A stretch of DNA of 64,000 nucleotides from Chryseobacterium rhizoplanae (GCF_900182655.1 NZ_FXTC01000009.1:1-64000); one strand, 5' to 3'; shown: positions 43,349 to 53,441, counted from the first letter of the stretch. Numbers and translations: made by a program. Notes: generated by a model from the sequence alone, not told the origin.

Positions 43349-44011
43349 TTATTGAGTTATAAAATGAAAAACTGCAACGATGATAAATCCTGCAGGAATA
43401 AGGATTGAATACCATTTCCCGAAAGCTTTGATCACCGGTGTATATTTTGGATGTCTTGCTCCGATAGACTGGAATGAAGACTGGAATCCGTGAGCCAGGT
43501 GTAATCCTAATAAAACAAAAGAGATTACATACAAAGCCACTCTCCAAAGATCAGCAAACTTCTCATGAAGTTCCGGCCAGAAACGTTCTGCATCCGGGGT
43601 TAATCCTTCTACATACTTGTAATTGATTTCATGCAACCAGAAATCATATAAGTGAAGCGCTAAGAAAGCTAAAATAACAGCTCCTGAAATAATCATATTT
43701 CTGGACATCCATGAGGAATTCACTGCTGCATTGTTTGCTGCATACTTTACCGGACGCGCTTTATTATTCTTGATCTCAAGCACAAATCCCATAATGAAAT
43801 GGAAAATTACTGCAAAACCAAGAATAGGCTGCATTAAGAACTGCACAAAAGGATTATAGCCCATGAAGTCTGATGCAGTATTGAATGCATCCTTGTTCAG
43901 AACTGATAACAAATTGGTCGTCAAATGCAGTATAAGAAAAATCAGCAAAAATAGAGCTGATAATGCCATAGCATATTTTCTACCTATCGTAGAACTCGTT
44001 AAACCTGCCAT
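43349..44011 (-). CDS. sdhC: Succinate dehydrogenase cytochrome b subunit
   Basis: Membrane anchor that binds heme(s) and quinone. 220 residues with five predicted membrane segments and histidines inside them (FLILHLTTNL, IFHFIMGFVLE, FLALHLYDFWLH, LLGLHLAHGF), matching the b558 type used with a 670-residue SdhA. First gene of the operon, 15 bp before sdhA. Confidence 0.93.
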   Translation of the reverse strand: MAGLTSSTIGRKYAMALSALFLLIFLILHLTTNLLSVLNKDAFNTASDFMGYNPFVQFLMQPILGFAVIFHFIMGFVLEIKNNKARPVKYAANNAAVNSSWMSRNMIISGAVILAFLALHLYDFWLHEINYKYVEGLTPDAERFWPELHEKFADLWRVALYVISFVLLGLHLAHGFQSSFQSIGARHPKYTPVIKAFGKWYSILIPAGFIIVAVFHFITQ

Positions 44012-44155
44012 ATAAGTTTAAATTTGAATTTCTACAAAATTAAGAAAGTTTAACAATATCGAAAAGTGAGAAATCTCACAAATAGACAGTTTGTAATCTT
44101 TCTAAATAAGAATTCTATACATTATAAATACAGGAAAACACATAAATTACAACCG

Positions 44156-45931
44156 TTATTTCAAATCATAAATCCTATTCCTGAAAGCTACTTTTTGAAC
44201 TGAACTTGAAAAGGTTTTAAGCTCAAAATCATGTATTCTCCGTGAAGAGCAGTAAGGCTTTACAACAAATTGTAAAACCTTATCTTTATTTTCCATATTT
44301 GAAATCCAGAAACAGGCCTTATCTCCGCTTTTTATTGAAATAAAATTGTTTTTGCCGAATGTATGAATCAGCACCTCTTCTTTTTGATTTTCAACGATAT
44401 TACTCCCCGTTCTTATGATCAGAAATGCAATGACAGCCATCAACAATACTGAAGAGTTTCTAGCATTGAAATTTAAGACAGCTGACCTTAATAAATAAAC
44501 AATTACAAACAATGAAAGCACCTCTAATCCGTTCATTGGAATATTTTCAAAAAACAACACCTCAACCTCAGCAAACCAATGGATCATTTTCAACAAAACC
44601 TGAATAATAAAATCATATATCACATTCATCAATTCAAAGTCAATCCCAAAAGAAATTAGGGCAGTCATCAAAAATGAAAAAACGATGATCATTTCTGAAA
44701 AAGGAACTATGACAATATTTGCAATGATTGAAATGAGTGAAAACTGATGAAAATAATACAATACCAAAGGAAGTGTGGCTAATTGAGCTGATAAAGATAT
44801 CGTAATGGTATTGAACAGGAGTTTTTTAAGATAATTATCCTGTTTTGGAAAATACATCAGGAGAGGCTGATTCAGCCAAAAAATCCCCAAAACAGCAAGA
44901 AAACTAAGCTGAAATCCTACATCAAAAAACTGCTGTGTATCTCCAATCAAAATAAAAAAAGCAGATAAAGACAATGAGTGAAGCAGGTCAGGTTTCCGCT
45001 GAAGCAATACAAAAATAAAATAAACACTCAGCATGATACAGGACCGCAGCACAGAATTTCCAAATCCAATAAAAACAGCAAACAGCCAAATAAAAAACAA
45101 GCTTAGAATGACTGCATATTTTCTGAATTTCAAAGGAATAAAACGAATCAGCAAAAAGTAAAACATCCCGAAAATAACAACAATATGAGTTCCGGAAATA
45201 GCGAGAAAGTGAACCATTCCGGATTTATTAAAGTCCTGCACAGTGCCTGCATCAATCTCTGTACGATCCGCCAGAATAATTCCTTTTAAAAATTCTTTGG
45301 TCTTCCCTGACATTCTGGTTTTATCGATATTTTTGAGAACCCTAAATCTATATTGGTGTAACTTATCTGTTGGCGTTAAGTCATCCCGTTCTGTAGATTG
45401 AATTTCTTTTGAAACATAAGCCTGATATTCAATATGTTTTCGCTTCAGATACTTTTTATATTCAAACTGAAAATCATACTGAGGCGCTTTAGGTTGTGTT
45501 ATATAAGCATCAGCCCTGTAGTAGTGAACAAAATCCAGCTCTTTACTATCCTTGGGAACATAAAAAACTGAATTAAAGTTTATATTTCCAACCTGTCCTG
45601 TTCCTTCATATTTCTTATATTTCTCAGTGGTATTTAATTTTTGAGAGATTGTAAAAATAACCGTTTCTTTTTTATTTACAAATAAAGAAGCATCTGAAAA
45701 AGTATTGTGAAAATGAAGAATAATTCCTGCTCCAAAAAACAGAAACCCCAGCAAAAAAGTTTTGATTTTATGTAAGAAATAAGAATGCAAACATATTGCA
45801 GCCAGTATAATCAGACATATTACAATAACCAGATAAAATGTAGTACCTGCTAATGCCATTTTCTCCTGAAAAAGAATTCCAAGAATAAAACAGATCACCA
45901 GAATAAGTAGAGGCTGGTTGTGCAATTTCAA
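44156..45931 (-). CDS. comEC: ComEC/Rec2-family DNA uptake channel
   Basis: Inner-membrane channel for single-stranded DNA in natural transformation. 591 residues with about ten hydrophobic segments: an N-terminal DUF4131-like part (about 25-190) and a competence domain with ADRTEIDAGTVQDFNKSGMVH minus its ends, then HFLAISGTHIVV. The C-terminal metallo-beta-lactamase domain seen in many ComEC proteins is absent, which is usual for Bacteroidota. Other competence genes are not nearby. Confidence 0.85.
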   Translation of the reverse strand: MKLHNQPLLILVICFILGILFQEKMALAGTTFYLVIVICLIILAAICLHSYFLHKIKTFLLGFLFFGAGIILHFHNTFSDASLFVNKKETVIFTISQKLNTTEKYKKYEGTGQVGNINFNSVFYVPKDSKELDFVHYYRADAYITQPKAPQYDFQFEYKKYLKRKHIEYQAYVSKEIQSTERDDLTPTDKLHQYRFRVLKNIDKTRMSGKTKEFLKGIILADRTEIDAGTVQDFNKSGMVHFLAISGTHIVVIFGMFYFLLIRFIPLKFRKYAVILSLFFIWLFAVFIGFGNSVLRSCIMLSVYFIFVLLQRKPDLLHSLSLSAFFILIGDTQQFFDVGFQLSFLAVLGIFWLNQPLLMYFPKQDNYLKKLLFNTITISLSAQLATLPLVLYYFHQFSLISIIANIVIVPFSEMIIVFSFLMTALISFGIDFELMNVIYDFIIQVLLKMIHWFAEVEVLFFENIPMNGLEVLSLFVIVYLLRSAVLNFNARNSSVLLMAVIAFLIIRTGSNIVENQKEEVLIHTFGKNNFISIKSGDKACFWISNMENKDKVLQFVVKPYCSSRRIHDFELKTFSSSVQKVAFRNRIYDLK

Positions 45932-46067
45932 TTAATTATCCCTGTAAAATAGATAATTAATCAATGAAGTATTATCTCATGAATAACTAAATAAGTGCTT
46001 TGCGACCTATCAAAGGTATCAACAGAACACTTGATTTTTTACTATGAAATTAAAGTTTGAAAGTATG

Positions 46068-47159
46068 TTATCTCTTTTTCAGAAATTTATCCGTTAAACG
46101 CTTCGTTTCTTTGATATAAAATAATGGATCTTTCCCATAATCTTCATATTTGAAATCTCCCCCTTTTTTAGGAATAGCAGGTTCTATCTGTGTTCCTTCA
46201 TGCCATTCATTGAATGATGTGATTCCGATGAAGTCCGGATTTACTTTCATGGCAGCATCAAACATATTTTCATAATACTTTCCATGGTTTCTGCTTTTGA
46301 AGTTAGCTTCATTCCATGGACGTATTTTGGTATCTGAATAACCGGGCCCCACACAAGGAATAAAAATCATATGGTGATCTTTAGCATAGCTGGCCATAAA
46401 ATCCCAGTTAGCAGTTGTACTTCCATATACAAATCCTTCGCTGGCAAAATAGGTGTAGAAACCATCAAAGCCGGATGAATCAAAAAATTTCGCATCATCT
46501 TTCTCTACCCATAATCCAATGTAAAATGCATCCAGTTCTGTATTTCTAACCGTTTTCCCTCCGTCTTTGGCTAACATTTTAGCCCACTCTTCTTTAGGAA
46601 TTTTATAACTGTCGTAAACATAAAACAATGGCTTTCCTTCTTTTTTATAGAAAGCATGATGACCAGAATATGTTTTTACGAGATAAGAAAGCTGTTCTTT
46701 TAATTCTGAAGTATTTTTATAAAACGGCTCAATGTGAAATGCAATTTTTAAATCAAAATGATCGGCAATATCAAGGTATTTGATAAGACTTTTATCCGTG
46801 AATGAATCTTTCCCCAGCCAACTCACAACTACCACTCCCACTCCGGATTCTTTGATCATTTTCATATGTTTTTCAATGATCTTTGGGTCGTTGGAACTAT
46901 AGTTTCCAAGCGCAGGATAAAAATTTGCTCCAATATCATCTCCACCTTTGTGATGTCCCAGATTGTTCCACTTCGGATTGCTCCAGTGAGGAAGGATTTC
47001 ATGGTTCCAATGCTGATAACTTCCGTCCGTTTCAGGATTTCCATACCATCCATAATAGAATATCTGAACTTTATCTCTTGAGTCGCTCTGCTGAGCAGCA
47101 CCTTTCGAGAAAAACAATGTAAACACTAATAATAATAGAAAACGGTTACAATAATTCAT
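46068..47159 (-). CDS. Secreted GH99-like glycoside hydrolase
   Basis: 363-residue exported protein: signal peptide (RFLLLLVFTLFFSKGAAQ) and a TIM-barrel with the GH99 (endo-alpha-mannosidase-like) pattern, from FYYGWYGNPETDGSYQHW near the start to SFNEWHEGTQIEPA near the end. GH99 enzymes act on mannan-type glycans; substrate specificity here is inferred only. It lies 39 bp after lpxB on the same strand, but with no obvious functional link. Confidence 0.8.
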   Translation of the reverse strand: MNYCNRFLLLLVFTLFFSKGAAQQSDSRDKVQIFYYGWYGNPETDGSYQHWNHEILPHWSNPKWNNLGHHKGGDDIGANFYPALGNYSSNDPKIIEKHMKMIKESGVGVVVVSWLGKDSFTDKSLIKYLDIADHFDLKIAFHIEPFYKNTSELKEQLSYLVKTYSGHHAFYKKEGKPLFYVYDSYKIPKEEWAKMLAKDGGKTVRNTELDAFYIGLWVEKDDAKFFDSSGFDGFYTYFASEGFVYGSTTANWDFMASYAKDHHMIFIPCVGPGYSDTKIRPWNEANFKSRNHGKYYENMFDAAMKVNPDFIGITSFNEWHEGTQIEPAIPKKGGDFKYEDYGKDPLFYIKETKRLTDKFLKKR

Positions 47160-47198
47160 AGTTAAAAAGTAGATTAAAGTCTCAATACCCTTGATAAA

Positions 47199-48302
47199 TT
47201 ATACTTTCAATATTACCTCAGCAGCATGATCACTGGCACCTTTTCCACCAAGCTTTTCTCTCAAAAGTTCGTAATCATTCAGAACCTGTGTTCTTTTTTC
47301 ACCGGATATAATTTTATTGAGTTCTTCTACCAGATTTTTGGTATTCAAATCATTTTGAATAAGTTCTTTCACCACCTCTCTGTCCATGATAAGATTAACC
47401 AGAGAAATATAATTGATGTTTTTCACTAATCTTTTCGCAATGGCATAAGAAATTTTACTTCCACGATAACAAACCACTTCAGGAATATTCAACAGTGCTG
47501 TTTCCAGGGTAGCTGTTCCGGAAGTCACAAGAGCGGCTTTGGAACACCTCAGCAGATCATAGGTTTTATTGGATACAAAATGGACGTTCTCATCCACATA
47601 TTTCTGATAAAATTCTTTAGGAAGGCTCGGTGCTCCGGCAATTACAAACTGATAGTTTTTAAAATGCGGTCTTACGGAAAGCATTATTTCAAGCATCTTT
47701 TCCACTTCCTGCTCTCTGGAACCCGGCAAAAGCGCAATGATTTCTTTTTCGTTCAGCCCATTATCTGATTTGAATTTTTCAATATTGATTTCCTGCAGAT
47801 CCGAAATAGCATCCAGCAAAGGATGTCCTACAAAATGGGAATGAACTCCATGTTTTCTGTAAAAATCTTCTTCAAAAGGAAGAATCACCATCATTTCATC
47901 CACATACTTTTTGATAATTTCTACACGCCCTTCCTTCCATGCCCAAAGCTGCGGCGAAATATAATAAACGACTTTGATTCCAAGCTCTTTGGCAAATCTG
48001 GCAATTCTCAGATTGAAACCAGGATAATCTACTAAAATCAAAACATCAGGCCTGTTCTTTTGGATATCCTCTTTACAGAATTTAATATTATTCAGAATGG
48101 TTCTGAGATTCATCACCACTTCCAGAAACCCCATAAAAGCAAGATCACGGTAATGTTTCACCATCGTCCCGCCCTGAGCTTTCATCAGATCACCACCCCA
48201 AAACCTGAACTCCGCATTCGGATCCTTTTGTTTTAAGGCTTTCATCAAATTGCTCCCGTGTAAATCACCGGAAGCTTCTCCTGCAATAATATAATACTTC
48301 AT
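47199..48302 (-). CDS. lpxB: Lipid-A-disaccharide synthase
   Basis: Joins UDP-diacylglucosamine and lipid X to make the lipid A disaccharide. 367 residues from the chosen start (MKYYIIAGEASGDLHGSNL); an eight-codon longer frame starts at 48326. Diagnostic segments are GEASGDLHG, ISPQLWAWKEGR, FVGHPL and LLPGSREQEV, followed by the C-terminal TSGTATLETAL. Shows the organism has a lipid A outer membrane. Full length. Confidence 0.95.
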   Translation of the reverse strand: MKYYIIAGEASGDLHGSNLMKALKQKDPNAEFRFWGGDLMKAQGGTMVKHYRDLAFMGFLEVVMNLRTILNNIKFCKEDIQKNRPDVLILVDYPGFNLRIARFAKELGIKVVYYISPQLWAWKEGRVEIIKKYVDEMMVILPFEEDFYRKHGVHSHFVGHPLLDAISDLQEINIEKFKSDNGLNEKEIIALLPGSREQEVEKMLEIMLSVRPHFKNYQFVIAGAPSLPKEFYQKYVDENVHFVSNKTYDLLRCSKAALVTSGTATLETALLNIPEVVCYRGSKISYAIAKRLVKNINYISLVNLIMDREVVKELIQNDLNTKNLVEELNKIISGEKRTQVLNDYELLREKLGGKGASDHAAEVILKV

Positions 48303-48380
48303 TTCTATAGTAAGGATAGAGAACAAATTAAAATAGATATAATCTTAATTCGTAAATTTGTTCAAAGATAATGATAAAAA

Positions 48381-48890
48381 ATGTCAGAAGAATTTGAAAT
48401 CCGTAATAAAGTTGCTGAAAGCGGCCTTATCAATTTTGACCTTGCCACTTTACTTCCAAAAGGAGAAAGAAAAGGTATTGACCTTAAAGATTTCCTTTTT
48501 CAGGAAATGATCCTGAAAGAAAAAGATTTTCGTGAAAAGGTAGAGGCTATAGATACAGAACTCTATAAAGACTCATATATATATATTTACAATTCCGTAG
48601 ATACAATTATCCCACTTTGGGCTTATTTTGTATTGACCGCAAAACTTACGGATGCTGCAAAAAAAATAGTCTTCGGAAGCCGTGAGGATCTTGATGTTAT
48701 TTTAATGCACAATGCTATCCAGACTCATGATTTTGAGGAAATGAGAGGCAAAAGAGTTCTGGTAAAAGGCTGTTCGGATAAAGATATTCCTGAAAATGCA
48801 TATATAGAACTGGTAGAACAGTTAAAACCCATTGTAAAATCTCTGATGTTCGGAGAAGCATGTTCTAATGTGCCGATCATAAAGAACTAA
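48381..48890 (+). CDS. DUF2480 family protein
   Basis: 169-residue cytoplasmic protein of the Bacteroidota DUF2480 family, function unknown. Recognisable segments are INFDLATLLPKGERKGIDLKD minus its ends, LFQEMILKEKDFRE and a late VLVKGCSDKDIPENAYIE. The gene is divergent from lpxB (78 bp) and followed after 1 bp by the membrane-protein gene. Confidence 0.8.
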   Translation: MSEEFEIRNKVAESGLINFDLATLLPKGERKGIDLKDFLFQEMILKEKDFREKVEAIDTELYKDSYIYIYNSVDTIIPLWAYFVLTAKLTDAAKKIVFGSREDLDVILMHNAIQTHDFEEMRGKRVLVKGCSDKDIPENAYIELVEQLKPIVKSLMFGEACSNVPIIKN

Positions 48891-48891
48891 T

Positions 48892-50151
48892 ATGAACAAA
48901 TATTTATCAGCCTTATTTTTGTTTATTATTTTTCTTGGTATCTACTATTTCGGAAGTTTTTCAAAAATTCCTTTTGCAGACTGTGTAGGATTTGTGCTTG
49001 ATGCAGAAAAAGGAATATGGGCAACAAATGCTACAGCAACGAGTCACTTTTTATATATTAATACCGTTATTTTTATTAAAAACCTGACAGGGATGAATGC
49101 CATTGAGGCAAGCCGGTTTTTGGTTGTTTCGTCAGGTGCTGCAACAGTTTCTATTATTTATCTCACGGTAAAAAACATTTCAAAGACGGAATGGGCCTCC
49201 CTTACGGCTGCTTTTGTTTTTGGCTTCAGTTTTTCGTTTTGGAGAAATGCAGAAATAGTAGAAGTATATACTTATAACTCACTGTGGGTAAGTCTTTTTT
49301 TCTTTTCGGTTATAAAAAGTTTTGTTGAAAATAAAAGAATTTATATCCTGTTAAGCAGCCTGTTTTTAGGGATCAGCTTATGGGTTCATATTCAAAACAT
49401 ACTGCTAATACCTTCTTTATTAGTCTTCTTATTTTATTTCAGAAATGAAAAGAAATATGCAGCGACTTCATTATTGATTTTTGCAGCATTCTTTAGCTTT
49501 TTATTTATTCTGAATATTTCCCAGGGGCTCCCCTTCAAATCACCTTATAGCTCTGATCAGGGAACGTGGGTGGAAGATTCTTTGAAAAAAAGTACAATTC
49601 AGTATGTGAAAGATTTTTTCCAATCTTTGGTATATCTTATTTATAATTTCAATGTATTTACGTTCTTCGGAGTCGCAGGCATTCTGCTTTTGTATAAAAC
49701 TAACCAAAAAATGTTTTTTGTCTTTACTGTTGGTGCAGTATGTGTATATGGATTTTCTACGTTTTATGCGGTATCCGATAATTATGTCTTCTTTTTACCC
49801 TTCAATATTATTTTTGCTTTATCAATAGGCTACGGTCTTTCTTCTGCGAAGTATGCCTATTTAAGAAATTTCTCATGGACGTGCCTGCTGATTCCTGTAG
49901 GCTATCTTGTCTTCTATAAAGTTGCACTATTAACAGAGAAAGGAAAAGAATTTCATGCATTTAAGGAGTACAAAGGCGGTCTGGATTATTATGCTCTTCC
50001 ATGGATGAATAATAACATTGGTATTTTGGAGTTCACCATTGATAAAAAGCAGGCACCAGAACCTATCGACTGGATGACCATAAGCGCTGTAGAATATATC
50101 AAGGTGCTAAAAAGCAAAGGTTATACAGAAGAACAGATCAGAAAACTTTAA
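48892..50151 (+). CDS. DUF2723-like polytopic membrane protein
   Basis: 419-residue membrane protein with about ten hydrophobic segments from the first residues (YLSALFLFIIFLGIYYFGSF) onward. The early loop DCVGFVLDAEKGIWATNATATSHF and the segment SFWRNAEIVEVYTY match the DUF2723/protein O-mannosyltransferase-like family, which may transfer sugars onto exported proteins. It starts 1 bp after DUF2480. A single enzyme assignment is not possible from sequence. Confidence 0.65.
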   Translation: MNKYLSALFLFIIFLGIYYFGSFSKIPFADCVGFVLDAEKGIWATNATATSHFLYINTVIFIKNLTGMNAIEASRFLVVSSGAATVSIIYLTVKNISKTEWASLTAAFVFGFSFSFWRNAEIVEVYTYNSLWVSLFFFSVIKSFVENKRIYILLSSLFLGISLWVHIQNILLIPSLLVFLFYFRNEKKYAATSLLIFAAFFSFLFILNISQGLPFKSPYSSDQGTWVEDSLKKSTIQYVKDFFQSLVYLIYNFNVFTFFGVAGILLLYKTNQKMFFVFTVGAVCVYGFSTFYAVSDNYVFFLPFNIIFALSIGYGLSSAKYAYLRNFSWTCLLIPVGYLVFYKVALLTEKGKEFHAFKEYKGGLDYYALPWMNNNIGILEFTIDKKQAPEPIDWMTISAVEYIKVLKSKGYTEEQIRKL

Positions 50152-50231
50152 CAATAATTATGAAGGGCGGTCATTTTATGAGGCATATTTTTTGATAACT
50201 TTGGTTTACTTAATACTAACAAACACAAAAA

Positions 50232-50891
50232 ATGAGTTTAATTGACCTACTTACAGGGAACACAAGCAACCAGGTTGCTGAACAGGCTGAAAACAAATTC
50301 GGAATCGGCAAAAACCAGGTAATCGCCCTATTAGCAGTAGCGACACCTCTTATTATTTCTTATCTTAGAAATAAATCTCAGGATGCTAAAGAAGCAGAGG
50401 CTTTAAATAATGCTTTAGATAAAGACCACAATGGAAGTATCTTAAATGACGCTTCTCAGATTGAAGCAAGACAGGCCGAAGGTGGATCTATTCTTGATCA
50501 TATCTTTGGAGGACAAAAAAGTACTGTTGAAAACCAGCTGTCACAAAACACAGGAATTTCAATTGACAAAATAGGCCCTATCCTGGCGATGCTGGCACCT
50601 GTTGTAATGGGATATATTGGCCAGCAGAAACAGCAGAGTAATGTAGGCGCAGGAGGTCTTGGAGATCTTTTGGGAGGAATCCTTGGGAATGCTTCCAGCC
50701 AGGCTCAAGCTCAACAGTCTAATCCTTTGAATGACATTCTTGGAAGTGTTTTAGGAGGCGGAACACAATCTCAATCATCTGGAAATCCATTGAACGATAT
50801 ACTTGGAAGTGTATTGGGTGGCGGTGGAAACCAACAACAAGGAGGTGGTGGCCTAGGCAGCATCCTTGGTAATATTCTTGGAGGTAAATAA
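50232..50891 (+). CDS. DUF937 protein with Gly/Gln-rich repeats
   Basis: 219-residue protein of the DUF937/YidB-like family, function unknown. The N-terminal DUF937 part (about 1-140) has the IALLAVATPLIISYL and ILAMLAPVVMGYI helices. The C-terminal 70 residues are low-complexity: NPLNDILGSVLGGG occurs twice almost exactly, with a third variant (GLGSILGNILGG). The DNA of these two repeats is duplicated too (about 50719-50760 and 50784-50824). Confidence 0.8.
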   Translation: MSLIDLLTGNTSNQVAEQAENKFGIGKNQVIALLAVATPLIISYLRNKSQDAKEAEALNNALDKDHNGSILNDASQIEARQAEGGSILDHIFGGQKSTVENQLSQNTGISIDKIGPILAMLAPVVMGYIGQQKQQSNVGAGGLGDLLGGILGNASSQAQAQQSNPLNDILGSVLGGGTQSQSSGNPLNDILGSVLGGGGNQQQGGGGLGSILGNILGGK

Positions 50892-50907
50892 TTAATTTAA
50901 TTTTCAT

Positions 50908-50943
50908 AAAAAAAGACCGGAGACATGATCTTCGGTCTTTTTT
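50908..50943. terminator. Bidirectional intrinsic terminator between DUF937 and THX
   Basis: AAAAAAAGACCG (50908-50919) pairs with CGGTCTTTTTT (50933-50943), serving convergent genes on both strands. Confidence 0.8.
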
Positions 50944-50950
50944 ATTTTAA

Positions 50951-51070
50951 TTATTTTTTTGATTTTTCTTCTGAAGCTGTAAAAGATTTCGAGGCTTTCT
51001 TAGGTCTTCTTTTACCATAACTTCCGGAATTGATTTTCCCTCTTCTTGATTTTTTGTCTCCTTTTCCCAT
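50951..51070 (-). CDS. Small ribosomal subunit protein THX
   Basis: 39-residue basic protein starting MGKGDKKSRRGKINSGSYGK and continuing with RRPKKASKSF, a match to THX (bTHX/THX-type 30S protein) of Bacteroidota and Thermus. It binds the 16S rRNA head. Too short for ordinary ORF calls; reading frame and stop (TAA at 50951-50953) were translated by hand. Confidence 0.9.
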   Translation of the reverse strand: MGKGDKKSRRGKINSGSYGKRRPKKASKSFTASEEKSKK

Positions 51071-51310
51071 AGTAATTATGTATTTGTTAATTACGAATTT
51101 AGAAAATACAACTCTAAAATCCAATTAATGAAGCTGTTAAAATTTTATAAAATAAAAAGGGAAGCTGGAAGAGGAAGGCTGGATGTTATTATTGATTACT
51201 ATTTTCAATTCTCAGCCGCACATCAGTTCTCTCGATATTACTTATAAAAACTATTTTAGATAATTCACCCTTCATTACTTCTCTCTTCCAGCTCCCATCA
51301 CCTATCCTCT

Positions 51311-52705
51311 CTAAACTTTTATTGTTTTCCACTTTCCTTTTTTGAATAAGATAAAAGCAACTATGGTAATCAGCGTTTCTGCGGCAGGAATTGAAATAAA
51401 CACTCCTTTTGGACCCATTTCAAAATATTTTGACAGAAAATATGCCAGAGGAATCTGAAACAGCCAGAATCCAAAAAGATTAACCCAGGTAGGTGTCCAG
51501 GTATCTCCGGCTCCATTAAATGCATTAATCATAACCATCCCGATTCCGTAGAAAATAAATCCTGTGCTCATGATCTGAAGAGCATTTTTAGCAAAATCTT
51601 TAATAGCCGTTTCCTGGGTGAAGAAACCAACTAAAAAATTCCCCATAAAAATAAAAATCAGGCTTACAATCAGCATAAAGATGACATTATATTTCACGGT
51701 TTTCATTACGGACTGTTCTGCTCTCAGCATTTCATTGGCACCCATATTTTGTCCTACCAGTGTAGATGCCGCATTACTCAGTCCCCAGGCAGGAAGCATA
51801 AAGAACATCATCAGTCTTAAAGCTGTCTGATAGCCGGCGGATGCATTTTCGCCCCCTGTAGTTGCTACCAATTCTGCGAGGAAAATCCAGCTGCATGAAG
51901 CGATGACAAACTGAAAAATTCCGGGAGTTGCAATCTTTATAATAGATTTGATTAATTCATAATTTGGTTTAAAATAAGGAATCTTTATACGTATTTGGGT
52001 ATCTGCTACTAAAAGATGATACAACTGGTAGATCACTCCGATACTTCGCCCTATTGTTGTTGCCAAAGCTGCGCCAGTTAATCCCAAAGCAGGAACAGGT
52101 CCTAATCCTTTTATCAATATTGGACACAGAATAATATTGGCAATATTCGCTATCCACAAACTTTTCATAGCAATCATTGCATTTCCAGCTCCCCTGAAAA
52201 TCCCATTAATCAAAAATAACAGCATAATAATTGTGCTGCTGCTCATCATAATTCTGGTAAAATTCTTTCCATAGGCCGCAGCTTCAGGCTTTGAGCCCAT
52301 CAGAATCAGAATTTCTTCAGCATAAATTACTCCCAGTAAACTTAAAACAAAAGTAATCACAAATGAGACCAATACTACCTGTGCAGCACTTCTGGAAGCC
52401 TGCTCCGGATTTTTCTCCCCTATTCGTCTTGCCACCAAAGCTGTTGCCGCCATACTCATACCGATCGCAATAGAATACATCACAGAAAGTACAGATTCAG
52501 TAAGTCCCACAGTCTGGATAGCAAAACCACTTTCTTTGAGGTGTCCGACAAAATAGAGATCAACCAGCGCGAATACAGATTCCATAGCCATTTCCAGCAT
52601 CATGGGAATCGCTAAAAGCAACACAGCACTTCTGATATTCACTTTCGTAAAATCTGTTTCTTCGCCACTGAATGCTTTTTTCAAAAATTCAACATATTTT
52701 GTCAT
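51311..52705 (-). CDS. MATE-family efflux transporter
   Basis: Membrane pump that exports drugs or cationic compounds, driven by H+ or Na+. 464 residues from the chosen start (MTKYVEFLKKAF); an eight-codon longer frame goes to 52729. About twelve membrane segments with the two-fold repeat and typical MATE motifs, such as VRSAVLLLAIPMMLEMAMES-type start of the first half and TLVGQNMGANEMLRAEQSVM minus its ends in the second half. Substrate not known. Confidence 0.88.
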   Translation of the reverse strand: MTKYVEFLKKAFSGEETDFTKVNIRSAVLLLAIPMMLEMAMESVFALVDLYFVGHLKESGFAIQTVGLTESVLSVMYSIAIGMSMAATALVARRIGEKNPEQASRSAAQVVLVSFVITFVLSLLGVIYAEEILILMGSKPEAAAYGKNFTRIMMSSSTIIMLLFLINGIFRGAGNAMIAMKSLWIANIANIILCPILIKGLGPVPALGLTGAALATTIGRSIGVIYQLYHLLVADTQIRIKIPYFKPNYELIKSIIKIATPGIFQFVIASCSWIFLAELVATTGGENASAGYQTALRLMMFFMLPAWGLSNAASTLVGQNMGANEMLRAEQSVMKTVKYNVIFMLIVSLIFIFMGNFLVGFFTQETAIKDFAKNALQIMSTGFIFYGIGMVMINAFNGAGDTWTPTWVNLFGFWLFQIPLAYFLSKYFEMGPKGVFISIPAAETLITIVAFILFKKGKWKTIKV

Positions 52706-52839
52706 GATTTCTTTTAGTTTACTTAGCAAAAGTATTCATTCAAAAGCAATTAAAAATTGGCATATGGAAAGTTTTTAATAAGATTGCTCTTGTAAGAAAA
52801 TCAAAATTATAATAAAAGTTTAGCGTGATATGGTAAGCT

Positions 52840-52977
52840 TTGAAAGAGTATCAGTCATCTATCAGTAGTACAACTGAGGACTATGCCCGGAAATATGAGA
52901 AACCTGAAGTTATTAGCTCCTGGAGTAATTCTAAATTTATGACAGTCAAAACAGCAGTTTTACAATTCTATAATTAA
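52840..52977 (+). pseudogene. 45-codon open frame, possible gene remnant
   Basis: From TTG at 52840 to TAA at 52975-52977 runs a 45-codon frame whose translation looks protein-like (for example KYEKPEVISSWSNSKF and TAVLQFYN). There is an in-frame stop right before it and no credible start or neighbours. I do not recognise it; it may be the 3' end of a decayed gene or a coincidence. The surrounding gap (52706-53078) is otherwise AT-rich with nothing else evident. Confidence 0.25.
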
Positions 52978-53078
52978 TACGAGAATAATCTGATTAATAG
53001 AACGATAATTATTATCAAAACTTAGCAATTGGTAATAAAATTTAATTTAGATTTGTATATTCTTAAAAAAGTATCCTT

Positions 53079-53441
53079 ATGAAAAAAATAATCTCTACTA
53101 CCTTTCTATTTGGAATATTATTATCTGGTGGCATGCTTTCTGCCCAGAAGATGACTCAGGAAAAGATGAAAGCCATCTATTCTGATGATGTGGCAACATT
53201 TAAAAAACAGTTTGCCCCGGGAGATTACAACAAATGCTTCCTCGTTGGAAACATAGCTTATTCACCTCTTGGTTTTAGTGTAATGTCTGATAGAAAGAAT
53301 ATTATAAATTTCCTGTTGGACAATAAGGCTAATGTTAATAAAAAATGCCAGAACAAGACACCTCTTGAAGTAGCTGATGATACAAAAGGTACTGAAGAAA
53401 TAAAGAAAATTCTGACCGAAAAAGGGGGTAATAGAAATTAA
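53079..53441 (+). CDS. Small exported ankyrin-repeat protein
   Basis: 120-residue protein with a signal peptide (ISTTFLFGILLSGGMLSA) and two ankyrin-like repeats (SPLGFSVMSDRKNIINFLLDNKA minus its ends; TPLEVADDTKGTEEIKKIL). Ankyrin repeats bind other proteins. It is a single gene; cognate partner unknown. Confidence 0.75.
   Translation: MKKIISTTFLFGILLSGGMLSAQKMTQEKMKAIYSDDVATFKKQFAPGDYNKCFLVGNIAYSPLGFSVMSDRKNIINFLLDNKANVNKKCQNKTPLEVADDTKGTEEIKKILTEKGGNRN

Noticed and set aside
44156-45931. Truncated ComEC because of missing MBL domain
   Set aside because: The frame ends cleanly and Bacteroidota ComEC proteins often lack that domain, so truncation is not needed as explanation.
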